Source: Phenylobacterium sp. (GTDB lineage: Bacteria; Pseudomonadota; Alphaproteobacteria; Caulobacterales; Caulobacteraceae). Taken from it: 64,000 bases of DNA. The stretch's first letter is position 1. The number at the start of each line of letters is the position of its first letter. This document shows, piece after piece, positions 1-8,914 of the stretch. The position numbers and the translations under genes were made by a program. Location of the stretch: positions 89,148 through 153,147 of the forward strand of contig NZ_WGNY01000016.1 of assembly GCF_016124325.1 (NCBI RefSeq). The letters run 5' to 3'. Below the pieces are notes generated by a model. The model ran no database searches, was not told the DNA's origin, and worked only from the letters and a program-made list of their open reading frames with translations.

Positions 1-4
1 CGGC

Positions 5-2323
5 TTAGAACGAGTAGGCGATCGTACCGATCACCTGCCGCGGGGGGATGTACTGACGGCTGGTCTGGCCGATCCCGTACGGGTCGGTGAACTGCGAGTT
101 CACGCCGTCCTTGTCGAACAGGTTGGTGGCCGCCAGCGACAGGCGCAGGTTGCTGTCGTGCGGGGCGTACTCGACGAAGAGATCGAACACGCCGTACGAC
201 TTCACCCGGTCCAGGCTCGGCTGGTTGAACACCCGGGCCCACATCTTGCCGCGGTAGGTGTACGAGGCGCGGGTGGTGAGTTCGCCGCCCGGCACGTCCC
301 AGCGGTAGCCCGCATAGGCCGACCCCGAAACCCTCGGCATCGCCGGCGGCGTCTTGCCGTCGATGTCGCGCGCGCTGGCGATCACCAGCGCCCAGCAGGC
401 CGGATTGTAGTAGGCGCCGCCGAAGGCGCAGGGGCTGTCGAACGGCGGGTTGGATTCGATGGCGTCGACCACGATCGAGTCGAGCACCTTGTAGGTGCCG
501 TGGACCTTGCCCCTCTCCAGGGCCAGCGATCCGCCCAGTTGCAGGCGGTCGTCCGGGCTCACGTACTGGACCTCGGCCTCCAGCCCGTAGTCGCGGATCT
601 CCGGAATGGTGGAGATGCCGGCGGCGAACGGGACCGGGTCGGTCTGGATGAACTGGAAGTTCTTGTGGTCGTAGTAGAAGGCCGCGAGGTTCACCCGCAG
701 CGTGTTGTCGAGGAAGGTGTTCTTGAGGCCGACCTCGTAGGCGTAGTTCTTCTCGGCCTTGAACGTCGGCTGGATCACCGCCTGGCCGCTGGACCCGTTG
801 ACGCCGCCGGGCTTGTAGCCGCGGGCGAAGCTCACATAGGCCATGTTGTCGGGCGTGATGTCGTAATCCGCCTCGACCCGCCAGGTCGGCAGGCTGGTCT
901 TGTCGCGGTTGATGGTCGTCGACTTGCCGAAGGCGTTGAAGTTGTAGCTCGTGTCCTTGAAGAAGTCGTGGTTCATCCGGATGCCGCCGGTGATCCGCAG
1001 GTCGTCGCTGATGTGGTAGGTCGCCTGGGCGAAGGCCGAATACGACCGGCGATAGACCACCGAGTCGTTGCCGTAGTTGAGGTTGCCGGGCGGATTGGTG
1101 CGCACGTCCGCCGGAATCAGCAGGTCGGCCGGCGCCGGGGCGGTCGTGCCGCCGTATTCCACGATGAACTGGGTGCTCTTCTGGTAGAGCCCGAAGACCC
1201 CGATGATCCAGTCGAGCTTGCCGCCCGGCGCGGACAGGATGTCGAACTCCTCGGTGTAGTTGTCGAGGCCGGTGTTCCACGCGGCGATGTCGTCATAGCG
1301 CCCCAGGACGCTGAACGCGCTGCGCGAGCCGTTCTCCTGCTGCACGTGGCGCAGCCGCTGATAGGCCGTGACCGAGCGGATCGAGAACGCGTCGAAGTCC
1401 CACTGAAGGTTCAGGTGGTAGAGCTGGGTCTCGAGCTCGAAGTTGGCGGGGAAGTCCTGGTAGACCTTCCGCGGGCTGGGCTCGGGATCGATGATGTTCT
1501 TCTGGGCGTCGCCGTTCTGGTCCGACTTGTAATACATGCCGGTGAGCGTGGCGCTGAAGTTGTCGGTCGGCTTCCAGAGCAGCGCGGCCTTGAGGCTGCC
1601 GTCGTGGGCGTCGTCCAGCCGCTGGCCGTTCAGGGTGTTCTTGGTGAAGCCGCGGTGGTCGTACTTCTGGGCCGACAGGCGCAGCGCCATGTCGTCGTTG
1701 AGCGGCAGGTTCACCTCCGCGCGGGCGCGGAACAGGCGATAGTTGCCCACGCTGATGTCGCCGGAGCCGTCCACCACGCCCAGCCGCGGCTGCTTGGTGA
1801 CGACGTTGATCGCCCCGCCGATCGAGCTTTGCCCGTACAGCGCGCCCTGCGGCCCGCGCAGGACCTCGATCGACTGGATGTCGAACAGCGTCTGGTTCAG
1901 CGAGATGGTGTTGGCGATGTAGACGCCGTCGATGAAGAAGGCGACGCCGGGCGAGGTCGTCAGGCTGTTCTCGGGCGTTCCCGAGCCGACGCCGCGGACC
2001 GTCACGATGTTCTCGAAGCCGGAGGTCTTGGTGATCTCGAGGCTGGGGACGATCGCGTTCAGGTCGGTGAAGTTGTTGGCGAACGACTGGTCCAGCAGCT
2101 CGCCGGAGACGGCGGTGACCGCGTCTGGCGTGCGTTGGACGTCCATGCCGCGGCGTTCGGCCGTCACGATGACGGTCTCGAGGCCCACGGGTTCGGCCGA
2201 CGAGGCGGCCGCATCCGCTGCGGCGTCCGCCGCCCATGCGGTCGAACTCGCAAGGACGCCGACGGCGAAAATGCAGGTGGAAAGCATGAGATTGCGTTTC
2301 ATGCGCGCCGAGCGTTCAGTCAT
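5..2323 (-). CDS. TonB-dependent receptor
   Basis: Outer-membrane beta-barrel receptor for energised uptake of a scarce ligand. The 772-residue protein begins with a signal peptide (hydrophobic stretch about residues 11-31). It has a TonB-box-like VIVTAERR at about 51-58, a plug domain with the GGAINVVTKQP element near 165-175, and a long barrel ending in aromatic Phe. A second in-frame ATG at 2302 begins the more typical MKRN signal. The first ATG is kept because GAGAGGGG lies just upstream of it. The gene lies downstream of, and in the same direction as, the IclR-controlled catabolic operon but is separated by a 398-bp gap, so it probably has its own promoter. The ligand cannot be told from sequence; uptake of the operon's substrate is inference. 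Confidence 0.93.
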   Translation of the reverse strand: MTERSARMKRNLMLSTCIFAVGVLASSTAWAADAAADAAASSAEPVGLETVIVTAERRGMDVQRTPDAVTAVSGELLDQSFANNFTDLNAIVPSLEITKTSGFENIVTVRGVGSGTPENSLTTSPGVAFFIDGVYIANTISLNQTLFDIQSIEVLRGPQGALYGQSSIGGAINVVTKQPRLGVVDGSGDISVGNYRLFRARAEVNLPLNDDMALRLSAQKYDHRGFTKNTLNGQRLDDAHDGSLKAALLWKPTDNFSATLTGMYYKSDQNGDAQKNIIDPEPSPRKVYQDFPANFELETQLYHLNLQWDFDAFSIRSVTAYQRLRHVQQENGSRSAFSVLGRYDDIAAWNTGLDNYTEEFDILSAPGGKLDWIIGVFGLYQKSTQFIVEYGGTTAPAPADLLIPADVRTNPPGNLNYGNDSVVYRRSYSAFAQATYHISDDLRITGGIRMNHDFFKDTSYNFNAFGKSTTINRDKTSLPTWRVEADYDITPDNMAYVSFARGYKPGGVNGSSGQAVIQPTFKAEKNYAYEVGLKNTFLDNTLRVNLAAFYYDHKNFQFIQTDPVPFAAGISTIPEIRDYGLEAEVQYVSPDDRLQLGGSLALERGKVHGTYKVLDSIVVDAIESNPPFDSPCAFGGAYYNPACWALVIASARDIDGKTPPAMPRVSGSAYAGYRWDVPGGELTTRASYTYRGKMWARVFNQPSLDRVKSYGVFDLFVEYAPHDSNLRLSLAATNLFDKDGVNSQFTDPYGIGQTSRQYIPPRQVIGTIAYSF

Positions 2324-2721
2324 GGCCCCTCTCTATCTCTATAACTATTGGCCTTACGCCGACGATATTCTCTCCGAAGAGTTCGGCGCCAACCCGTTCT
2401 TCTGCCGCGGCGCTCAAAGAGGCCGACGTGGCGCATTCCGCATAATTCGTGGGCAGTGCGCCGAATATTGATGCAGAATAATGACAGCTATCTCCACCTT
2501 ATCAAGGCAAAAATACTCTCGGTATCAGGAATAGATTTGCCGAAATTAGGCATGAAAATTCTCGCCATTGATCCTATAAGATCAGTGGCGGTCACAATAC
2601 ATCCTCTCAACGGAAGTGCCGTCTCGTGGAGGATTGAATTGCACACACAGCTCGGGATTGTGCTTTCCCGAGTCTAATATTCATTTTCGCCGATCTTCGG
2701 TTGTCCTTGAGCGGCGAGACT
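2324..2721. other. 398-bp intergenic region, partly AT-rich
   Basis: Gap between the TonB receptor start and the end of the VOC gene. The part from about 2456 to 2700 is clearly richer in A/T than anything around it and has no coding signature on either strand. The open frame at 2348-2677 has no ribosome-binding site and unconvincing composition. The region holds a hairpin at 2651-2672 and must contain the receptor promoter, but I could not pick convincing -35/-10 elements. Confidence 0.6.
2651..2672 (-). terminator. Hairpin, probable terminator of the VOC gene
   Basis: Perfect 7-bp inverted repeat CTCGGGA/TCCCGAG with an 8-base loop, about 50 bp beyond the VOC stop codon. On the minus strand no clean U-run follows. 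On the plus strand it is followed by a T-rich stretch, so it may act in either direction. Confidence 0.45.
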
Positions 2722-3216
2722 TCAAACGGGCGCTTTCGCCTTGCCCCAGACCTCGCGCGCCTTCTCGTAGACGCCCTGGTCGTAGGAGTACTCGATCGTG
2801 TTTCCGTCAGGGTCCTTCAGGAAACAGATGTAGCCGATCTGCTTCGGCATCTGCATCGGACCCAGCGCGAGGCACCCGGCGGCCTTGGCCTTGGCCGCCA
2901 TCTCGTCGACGGCCTCCTTGGTCGGCAGCTCGATGCCGATGTGCGCGAAGGGGCCCATCGGATGGTGCGGCGCCGGCGCGAACGGGTCGTGGCCTTCATA
3001 GAATTGGCCGATGACGAGGATGAACGGGTTCTCGGACGGGGTCGGATCCCCGAGCCAGGCGTTCTTGCCGTCCTGGTCCTCGCCCTGGGCGAGAAGCCGA
3101 AGATGCGTGAACCGCTCGTACCAGGCGATGCTGGCTTCCACGTCCTTCACGGCGAAGGCGATGTGAGTCCAGGTCGAGCGCCGCGGCCCGATGGCATGTT
3201 GAGGTTGGCTCGCCAT
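2722..3216 (-). CDS. VOC (glyoxalase/bleomycin-resistance fold) family protein
   Basis: A 164-residue single protein of the vicinal-oxygen-chelate superfamily. The N-terminal WTHIAFAVKDVEASIAWYE pattern, the HIGIELPTKEAVDEM region in the middle and the C-terminal FLKDPDGNTIEYSYD signature place metal-ligand candidates (His, His, Glu) where lactoylglutathione lyases and ring-cleavage dioxygenases carry them. The substrate is unknown. It is separated by 120 bp from the flavin reductase gene upstream, so it is probably not the last cistron of that operon, though it may share its function. It is distinct in sequence from the other VOC protein at 6494-6985. Confidence 0.85.
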   Translation of the reverse strand: MASQPQHAIGPRRSTWTHIAFAVKDVEASIAWYERFTHLRLLAQGEDQDGKNAWLGDPTPSENPFILVIGQFYEGHDPFAPAPHHPMGPFAHIGIELPTKEAVDEMAAKAKAAGCLALGPMQMPKQIGYICFLKDPDGNTIEYSYDQGVYEKAREVWGKAKAPV

Positions 3217-3305
3217 GTCATCCCCTCACGATGGAAGCCGTTGAAACTGCGACGTTAAGCGCCGCTACGGAAACGTGCTTGCCCATAGGCGCACGAATAG
3301 TTTGC

Positions 3306-3319
3306 CGGGGGTGGCCCCG
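3306..3319 (-). terminator. Short GC hairpin after the flavin reductase gene
   Basis: CGGGG/CCCCG with a 4-base loop, 18 bp past the flavin reductase stop. It could mark the end of the IclR-led operon. There is no U-run and the stem is only 5 bp, so this is weak. Confidence 0.3.
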
Positions 3320-3336
3320 TCCGGTCTGGCCGCGTG

Positions 3337-3855
3337 TCACGGTTCGCTCCTCAGCTTGGGGAATCGGCCCCGGTGGTAGAGCAGGGGCTGGGCTTCCGGC
3401 GTGTGTTCGACCCGCAGGCCGCGGCCCACGACGACGATGTGGTCGCCGGCGACGAGGATGTTCTCCACGGCGCAGTCGACGAACACCGGGGCGATATCGA
3501 GCCAGGGCGCGCCGCCCGACGCGGCCGTGTAGCCGTAGGCGGCGAAGCGGTCGGTTTCGGGATCGATCGCGAAGTGCCTAGCCGCCGCCTGGCCGTTCTC
3601 CTCGGCCAGGAAGTTCACGCCGAAGACGCCGCTGGCCTCGACGGCCGGGCGGATCGGGTTGGCCAGGTCCAGGCAGATCAGGAGCATCGGCGGGTCGAGG
3701 GAAACCGAGCAGAACGCGTTGATCGTCGAGCCCACCGGCGCGTCGCCGGCCCAGCTCGTGACCACGGTGACGCCGGTCGGGAACGCGCCCATGGCCGCGC
3801 GCCACTCGGCGGCGGTGGGGACCGGCCGGCTTTCGGAAACTAGATGACGGGCCAT
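3337..3855 (-). CDS. Flavin reductase family protein (FMN-binding split barrel)
   Basis: A 172-residue protein of the HpaC/RutF/DIM6-NTAB type. These proteins use NAD(P)H to reduce free FMN or FAD for a partner monooxygenase. The N-terminal motif FPTGVTVVTSWAGDAPVG and the following INAFCSVSLDPPMLLICL strand pair (about residues 24-65) are typical. The ATG at 3855 is chosen because it gives the family's usual length; the frame stays open upstream but only as readthrough of the neighbouring gene. The start overlaps the end of the amidohydrolase gene by 16 bp, indicating translational coupling. No flavin monooxygenase is present in this operon. The nearest one in the window is RutA, 36 kb away. 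Confidence 0.85.
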   Translation of the reverse strand: MARHLVSESRPVPTAAEWRAAMGAFPTGVTVVTSWAGDAPVGSTINAFCSVSLDPPMLLICLDLANPIRPAVEASGVFGVNFLAEENGQAAARHFAIDPETDRFAAYGYTAASGGAPWLDIAPVFVDCAVENILVAGDHIVVVGRGLRVEHTPEAQPLLYHRGRFPKLRSEP

Positions 3856-5237
3856 GACGTCCGGTTCGGAAGCTTCGTGCGGGCGATGACGGCGCGGCCG
3901 GCCTGGCGCGCGTCGGCCAGGATCCTGTCCTCGTCGAGCAAGGTCGCGCGGCCGTCCTCCAGCACGCGGACGCCATCGATCCAGACGCTGTGGACGCCGC
4001 CGGGCGGCGCGCTGAAGGCGAGCTGCTCGGGCGCGTCGAAGACGGGGCCCCACTCGGGCAGCCAGGTGTCGTGCAGGACGAAGTCGGCCTTCTTGCCGGC
4101 TTCGAGCGAACCGATGTCGCCGGCCATGCCCATGGCGCGGGCGGCGTTGAGCGTCGCCATCTCCAGCACGGCGGCGGCGGGCATCAGGTCCTGGTCGCAG
4201 CGCGCGTCGCGGAACAGGCTGGCCATCAGGCGGCCCGAGCTGAGGATGTCGGCGGCCACGCCGTCGGTGCCGAGCATCAGGTTGACGCCGCGGTCCAGCA
4301 TCTCGGGGAAGAGCCCGATGCGCGAAACGCCGAAGCCGCCCTGCAGCGCCGCGTGCGGGCAGTGGATCGCCCCGGCGCCGGCGCCGACGAGCAGATCGAG
4401 TTCGCTTTCGTCGATGTTGGCGAGGTGGGTCAGCATGACGCTCTCGCCCAGCACGCCGATGTCGGCCAGGTGTTCAAGGGGGCGGCGGTTGTATTGGGCC
4501 AGGAACCACTCGGGGTCGCCGGCCCGGGGGCTCATGTGGGCGGAGACGCGCAGGCCCCGCTCGTCGGCCAGCCGCCTCGCGGCGCGCCAGACATCGTCGG
4601 AGTTGGTCGAGTGGCCGACCAGGATCGGCCAGGCGGCCAGCCGGGTGTCGCCGCCCCGGTCGGGATAGCGCTCGACCTCCGACTCCAGGATCGCGATGGC
4701 GGCGGCCGAGACCTTGGCCTGGTCGTCGGCGGGGTTGAACGCCCGGCCCTCGACCCACTCGCCCACGCGGCCGCGGACGCCGGACTCGTCGAGCCCCTCC
4801 ATCACCGCGTCGAGGTGGCAGACCGTGCCGGCCTCGACAAAGGTGGTCGTGCCGTAGCGGATCATGGCCAGGGCCGCGCACTGGGCCGAGAGTTTCTCGT
4901 CCTCGGCGGTCTGGGCCTTGAAGATCGGGATCACCCACTTCTGCAGCTTGTCGCCCCAGTTGTCGTCCGGGCCGCCGCGGGCGAAGCCGCGGGTAAGCGG
5001 GTCGCCGGTGATGTGGATGTGCGCGTCGACGAACCCCGGCGTGGCGACGAACCGGCGGCCGTCCACGACCTCCTTCGCCTGGACCGTCCGGGCGAGCGCC
5101 TCGCGCTTGCCGACGGCGACGATGCGGTCGCCGGCGACGGCCAGCGCGCCGTCCTCGATCACCTGGCGCTCGGCGTTCATGGTGATCAGGGTCGCGCCCG
5201 AGATCAGCAGATCGGCGGCGATCGGGGCTTCGGTCAC
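3840..5237 (-). CDS. Amidohydrolase family protein (chlorohydrolase/deaminase type)
   Basis: A metal-dependent hydrolase of 465 residues with a TIM-barrel amidohydrolase core. The first metal site is FVDAHIHITGD (His73, His75). Further ligand candidates are SAHMS, THLANIDES and the late Asp in LGTDGVA. The closest well-known groups are SAH/MTA/cytosine deaminases and triazine chlorohydrolases (TrzN/AtzA), so hydrolysis of an amino or amide group on a heterocycle is likely. The GTG start at 5237 overlaps the MFS stop by 4 bp (GTGA). The open frame continues upstream without a stop but there it only shadows the MFS gene. The substrate is not determinable here. Confidence 0.87.
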   Translation of the reverse strand: MTEAPIAADLLISGATLITMNAERQVIEDGALAVAGDRIVAVGKREALARTVQAKEVVDGRRFVATPGFVDAHIHITGDPLTRGFARGGPDDNWGDKLQKWVIPIFKAQTAEDEKLSAQCAALAMIRYGTTTFVEAGTVCHLDAVMEGLDESGVRGRVGEWVEGRAFNPADDQAKVSAAAIAILESEVERYPDRGGDTRLAAWPILVGHSTNSDDVWRAARRLADERGLRVSAHMSPRAGDPEWFLAQYNRRPLEHLADIGVLGESVMLTHLANIDESELDLLVGAGAGAIHCPHAALQGGFGVSRIGLFPEMLDRGVNLMLGTDGVAADILSSGRLMASLFRDARCDQDLMPAAAVLEMATLNAARAMGMAGDIGSLEAGKKADFVLHDTWLPEWGPVFDAPEQLAFSAPPGGVHSVWIDGVRVLEDGRATLLDEDRILADARQAGRAVIARTKLPNRTSWPVI

Positions 5238-6487
5238 GCGGCGGGCTCCGGCTGGGCGTCGAGCTCGGACCCGCGGGGCAGCACGGGCGCGCGCATGAAC
5301 ACGGTGGCGATCAGCATGGCGCCGGTGAAGGCGGCGCAGACGAGGAACATGAGGGTGAAGCTGCCGAGCGTGTCGCGCGCCCAGCCGCCCAGCGCCGGCC
5401 CGATGGCCGCCGAGGTGCTGATCAGGCACATGATCGAGAACAGTTCGAGGTTGGGCTTCTTGCCGAAGTACCGGAGCAGCAGCATCGTCGCCGACAGCAG
5501 CGACAGGCCGAAGCCGAGGCCGACGCCCACCACATAGACCATCATCAGGCCCCAGCTGCGCGCCTCGGCGAGCCCGACCATGCCGGCGGTCAGGGCGACC
5601 AGCGACAGGATCATTAGCGTCTTGGCCGAAACCCGTTCGCCGGCCATCCCGCCCAGCAGCGAGACGCCCGCGCCGAACAGGGCCTCCAGGCTCAGCATGG
5701 CGGCCGCGGCCTTGGGGTCGACGCCGCGTTCGGTGAGGTGCTGGACGGCGAAGCCGTGGGCCACGGTGTTGATCAGCAGGTAGGTCGTGTAGCCGGCGAC
5801 CACGATGTAGAACTGGCTGGTAGCCAGCGCGTGGCGCACCGTCCAGTCCTTCAGGCCCTGGATCATCTCGGGCGCGCCGGCCTGCTCGGGCGCGGCGGTG
5901 ACGTGCTTGGATTCGTCGTGGCGGCCCGGCGTGGTGACGATGGCGAAGATCCCGGCCGTCAGAGCCAGGCCCACGAAGGCGTACCAGTAGGGGCGCCAGC
6001 CGTTGGTCATCTCGTGGATGGCCACATAGAACAGCGGCCCGGCCACCTGGCCCAGCGCGCCGATGGTGAAATAGGCCCCCAGCGCGGTCGACCGGTTCTT
6101 GAAGAGGTCGGTGAGCACATGGGTGCCCGGCACCGTGCTGACCAGCGCGAAGGACAGGCCGATCAGCAGGGTGGCGGCGAGATAGAGCCAGACGGTCTGG
6201 GTGAGCGCCATGGCGAGGAAGCCCGCCGCCATGGTGATCGTGCCGCAGACCATCGAGCCGCGGACGCCGATCTTCCGGATCAGCACGGCGGGCGCGAAGC
6301 TCGCCAGCCCGCAGGCCAGCCCCAGGAAGGTGTAGCCCAGCCCGGCCTCCGTCCAGCTCCAGCCCAGCTCGGTGACCATGGCGGGCAGAACGACGCCGAG
6401 CGAACTGAATGTCCCCGCCGAAACGACGAAGAAGATCAGGCTGAGCGCCGCGAAGGTGAACCAGCGGAGGGGGCTTGTGGGGCTCAC
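5234..6487 (-). CDS. MFS transporter
   Basis: A 417-residue polytopic inner-membrane protein with about 12 hydrophobic segments in two halves, typical of the major facilitator superfamily (monocarboxylate/oxalate-formate-antiporter-like). The N-terminus begins with a membrane span shortly after SPTSPLRWF, and TM1 is followed by the common GVVLPAMVTELGWSW pattern. It sits 6 bp after the second VOC gene and overlaps the amidohydrolase start by 4 bp, so it is almost certainly co-transcribed with these catabolic genes. It would serve as their uptake (or product export) system. Confidence 0.9.
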   Translation of the reverse strand: MSPTSPLRWFTFAALSLIFFVVSAGTFSSLGVVLPAMVTELGWSWTEAGLGYTFLGLACGLASFAPAVLIRKIGVRGSMVCGTITMAAGFLAMALTQTVWLYLAATLLIGLSFALVSTVPGTHVLTDLFKNRSTALGAYFTIGALGQVAGPLFYVAIHEMTNGWRPYWYAFVGLALTAGIFAIVTTPGRHDESKHVTAAPEQAGAPEMIQGLKDWTVRHALATSQFYIVVAGYTTYLLINTVAHGFAVQHLTERGVDPKAAAAMLSLEALFGAGVSLLGGMAGERVSAKTLMILSLVALTAGMVGLAEARSWGLMMVYVVGVGLGFGLSLLSATMLLLRYFGKKPNLELFSIMCLISTSAAIGPALGGWARDTLGSFTLMFLVCAAFTGAMLIATVFMRAPVLPRGSELDAQPEPAA

Positions 6488-6493
6488 GCGCGT

Positions 6494-6985
6494 CTACTCG
6501 CGGGTGTAGTCGGCGGGGATTTGCGGATCGGGTCCGCCCTTCACCCACAGGATGATCTCGTTCCCCCACGGATCGCGGAAGGCGTGGTTGAAGCCGTTGA
6601 ATTCCTTCCAGTAGTGATTTCGCCACAGCTCGGTGGCGCCGCGCGCCAGGGCCTTGGCCATGATCGCCTCGTGGTCCTGGCCGTCGCCCACCAGGATCCA
6701 GATGCGGGCCTTGCGACCTTCGCCGACCAGGGTGCGGGGCTCGACGCCGGCCGGGTTCGGATGGGGCCGGGCGTTGGCGGCGTCGAAGATGCCGAGGTGC
6801 AGGTTGCCGATCTGGCTTTCCGTGCCGTCGGAATTCATGAAGTTGCCGCCGGGCACCATGCGGTGGAACACGCCCAGCGGGCGGGCGTCGTCCTGCCAGC
6901 CAAAGACCTCGGCGTAGAACTTGCCGGCCGCGGCCGGATCATCCGACGCCAGATCGACGAAGATGAGGGTGTTGGGCGTCGTCAT
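6494..6985 (-). CDS. VOC family protein
   Basis: A 163-residue glyoxalase/dioxygenase-fold protein. It opens with NTLIFVDLASDDPAAAGKFY, has the LHLGIFDAANARPHPN region in the centre and ends with a FRDPWGNEIILWVKG signature whose Glu is the usual metal ligand. It lies 25 bp after the cupin and 6 bp before the MFS gene, inside the IclR-led operon. It could be a ring-opening dioxygenase, an isomerase or a lyase; the fold alone does not say. Confidence 0.85.
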   Translation of the reverse strand: MTTPNTLIFVDLASDDPAAAGKFYAEVFGWQDDARPLGVFHRMVPGGNFMNSDGTESQIGNLHLGIFDAANARPHPNPAGVEPRTLVGEGRKARIWILVGDGQDHEAIMAKALARGATELWRNHYWKEFNGFNHAFRDPWGNEIILWVKGGPDPQIPADYTRE

Positions 6986-7010
6986 CAGGTTCCTCCGGCT
7001 CTTGCTTTCT

Positions 7011-7346
7011 TCAGGCCGCGTATTCGGCGCGTTTCGGGGTGAAGACGTCTAGATTCAGCACGGGCTCGTCGCCGACCACCACGCCCCAGTGCCGGGCGTT
7101 TGGCGGCACCACCAGCAGGCCGCCGGGGCCCAGGCGGGTGACCGTGTCGCCGATGTGGAAGTCGATCTGGCCCTGCAGGATGTAGACGATCTGTTCGTTC
7201 GGGTGGGCGTGCGGGCGAGGCTCGTGGCCCGGCTGCAGGCGATTGAGCGACACGGTCGCCCCGTCGCCCGAGAAGGCCTTGCGTTCGACGCCTTCGCGCA
7301 CCGGCTCCCAGGGCGTGGCGTTCCAGTCGATGGCGTGGATGTCCAT
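7011..7346 (-). CDS. Small cupin-domain protein
   Basis: A single-domain cupin of 111 residues. Cupin motif 1 is in PGHEPRPHAHPNEQIVYILQG (two His and a Glu as metal ligands), and motif 2 is in GLLVVPPNARHWG (His). The start at 7346 gives the compact MDIHAIDW N-terminus and leaves a 20-bp gap to the hydantoinase B stop. Such proteins in catabolic operons may be isomerases, dioxygenases or sensors; no reaction is assigned. Confidence 0.83.
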   Translation of the reverse strand: MDIHAIDWNATPWEPVREGVERKAFSGDGATVSLNRLQPGHEPRPHAHPNEQIVYILQGQIDFHIGDTVTRLGPGGLLVVPPNARHWGVVVGDEPVLNLDVFTPKRAEYAA

Positions 7347-7366
7347 GGCGCGCGCCTCCTTGTTGC

Positions 7367-8914
7367 TCAGACGGGCCCGTAGCCGCCGCCGCCGGGGGTC
7401 TCGAGGACCACCATGTCGCCGGGCTGCATCGTCATCTTCTTGCCCTCGGACACGGGCTTGCCGTTGACCAGGAACCGGCCCGCCGCGCCGTCCTCGCCGC
7501 CGGCCAGGCCTTCGGGGCCGCGGTCGAGCCGGCTGGGCACGGCGTTCAGCAGCCATGGCTGGGTCGTGCGCATGTGGAAGCCGATCACCTGGCCGTCGCC
7601 GCCGCGCGAGCGGCCCTTGCCGCCGGAGTTGGGCCGCAGTTCGCGCTTGTCGAAGACGATCGGGATGGCCGCCTCCAGGATCTCCACGGGCACGGCGGCG
7701 ACGCCGGTCGGATAGCAGGTGGCGCTGGGCCCGGACTTGGCCAGGCGCGCGCCCATGCCGCCGGAATAGTTGAACATCGACGAGGTGAAGGCCCGGCCGT
7801 CGCCGCCCTTGCCCTGGATCTGCACGGTCCAGACGGCGCCGGAGCCTTCGGCCAGCACGCGGTCGGGCATCACCTGGTGCAGGGCCTTCAGGATCGGCAT
7901 GGGCACGAACATCCCCACCACATGCCGCGCGTTGAGCGGCGAGGGATACTCGGCGTTGACGATCGAGCCCTTGGGCGCGGTCACCTTGATGGGCGCGAGC
8001 GAGCCGTAGTTGTTCGGCTGCTCCGGATTGAGGCAGCTGCGCACGGCGAAGGTGGAATAGGCGTGGGTGTAGTTCATCACCACGTTGATGCCCATCGGGC
8101 TGGGGCCCGAGCTGCCGGTGAAGTCGATCAGCACCTCGCCCGCCTCGCTGTCGATGGTGACCGCGGCCTTCAGCATGATGACGTCGCCGCCGGGGACGTC
8201 GAAGCGGCTCTCGCCGTGCCAGGTTCCCGAGGGCAGGGCGCGGATCGCGTCGCGGGTCGCCTTTTCGGAGCGCGTGATGATCTCGTCGGCGAGGCCTTCG
8301 ATGTCGTCGAGGCCGTGACGGTCGCACAGGGCGTTCAGCCGCTCGCCGCCGGCCCGGCCGCTGGAGACCTGGGCCGCCAGGTCGCCGAACACGTGGTCGG
8401 GCGTGCGCACGTTGCTCTTGATGATCTGATGCAGCACCGCATTGGGCTCGCCGGCCTCGTAGAGCTTCAGCGGCGGGATCCAGAGGCCTTCCTCGTGGAC
8501 GTCGCGGGCGCCCGCGCCGATGCCATAGCCGCCGATGTCGGTGTGGTGGATCGTCGAGCCGATGTAGCCGATCAGCCGCTCACCCCGGAAGATCGGGCAC
8601 AGCACGGTGATGTCGAAGAAGTGGCCGGCCGACATCCACGGGTCGTTGGTGATGACGATGTCGCCGGGGACCAGCTTGCCGTCGAACACCTTGGCCAGGG
8701 CCTCGCCGGCGGCGGCCAGCGAGTTGATGTGGCCGGGCGTGCCGGTGTTGGCCTGCGCCACCATCCGGCCGCGGGCGTCGAACAGGCCGCTGGCCAGGTC
8801 GCCGGCCTCGCGCACGACAGGGCTGAAGGCGATGCGCTGCAGGGCCTTGGCCTGCTCGCTGACGATGCTGATCAGGTTCGACCAGAGGATTTCGAGTTCG
8901 ATGCCGTCCAACAT
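7367..8914 (-). CDS. hyuB: Hydantoinase B/oxoprolinase family protein
   Basis: A 515-residue subunit of an ATP-dependent cyclic-amide hydrolase of the HyuA/HyuB, 5-oxoprolinase and acetone/acetophenone carboxylase group. The N-terminus (LDGIELEILWSNLISI) and the ITNDPWMSAGHFFDITVL region are characteristic. The protein ends in the glycine-rich DMVVLETPGGGGYG tail found in this family. Its ATG overlaps the HyuA stop by one base (TGATG), so both subunits should be made in fixed ratio. Symbol given at family level; the real substrate is unknown. Confidence 0.88.
   Translation of the reverse strand: MLDGIELEILWSNLISIVSEQAKALQRIAFSPVVREAGDLASGLFDARGRMVAQANTGTPGHINSLAAAGEALAKVFDGKLVPGDIVITNDPWMSAGHFFDITVLCPIFRGERLIGYIGSTIHHTDIGGYGIGAGARDVHEEGLWIPPLKLYEAGEPNAVLHQIIKSNVRTPDHVFGDLAAQVSSGRAGGERLNALCDRHGLDDIEGLADEIITRSEKATRDAIRALPSGTWHGESRFDVPGGDVIMLKAAVTIDSEAGEVLIDFTGSSGPSPMGINVVMNYTHAYSTFAVRSCLNPEQPNNYGSLAPIKVTAPKGSIVNAEYPSPLNARHVVGMFVPMPILKALHQVMPDRVLAEGSGAVWTVQIQGKGGDGRAFTSSMFNYSGGMGARLAKSGPSATCYPTGVAAVPVEILEAAIPIVFDKRELRPNSGGKGRSRGGDGQVIGFHMRTTQPWLLNAVPSRLDRGPEGLAGGEDGAAGRFLVNGKPVSEGKKMTMQPGDMVVLETPGGGGYGPV

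Noticed and set aside
2348..2677. Possible small gene of 109 codons in the AT-rich gap
   Set aside because: No ribosome-binding site, no recognisable domain, Arg-rich shadow-like N-terminal half, and the frame crosses both the receptor leader and the AT-rich patch.
3840..6626. A 928-codon frame suggesting an MFS-amidohydrolase fusion
   Set aside because: The N-terminal 460 residues are a frame-shifted shadow of the MFS gene, which has its own good frame (5234-6487). The amidohydrolase starts at GTG 5237 in a 4-bp overlap.
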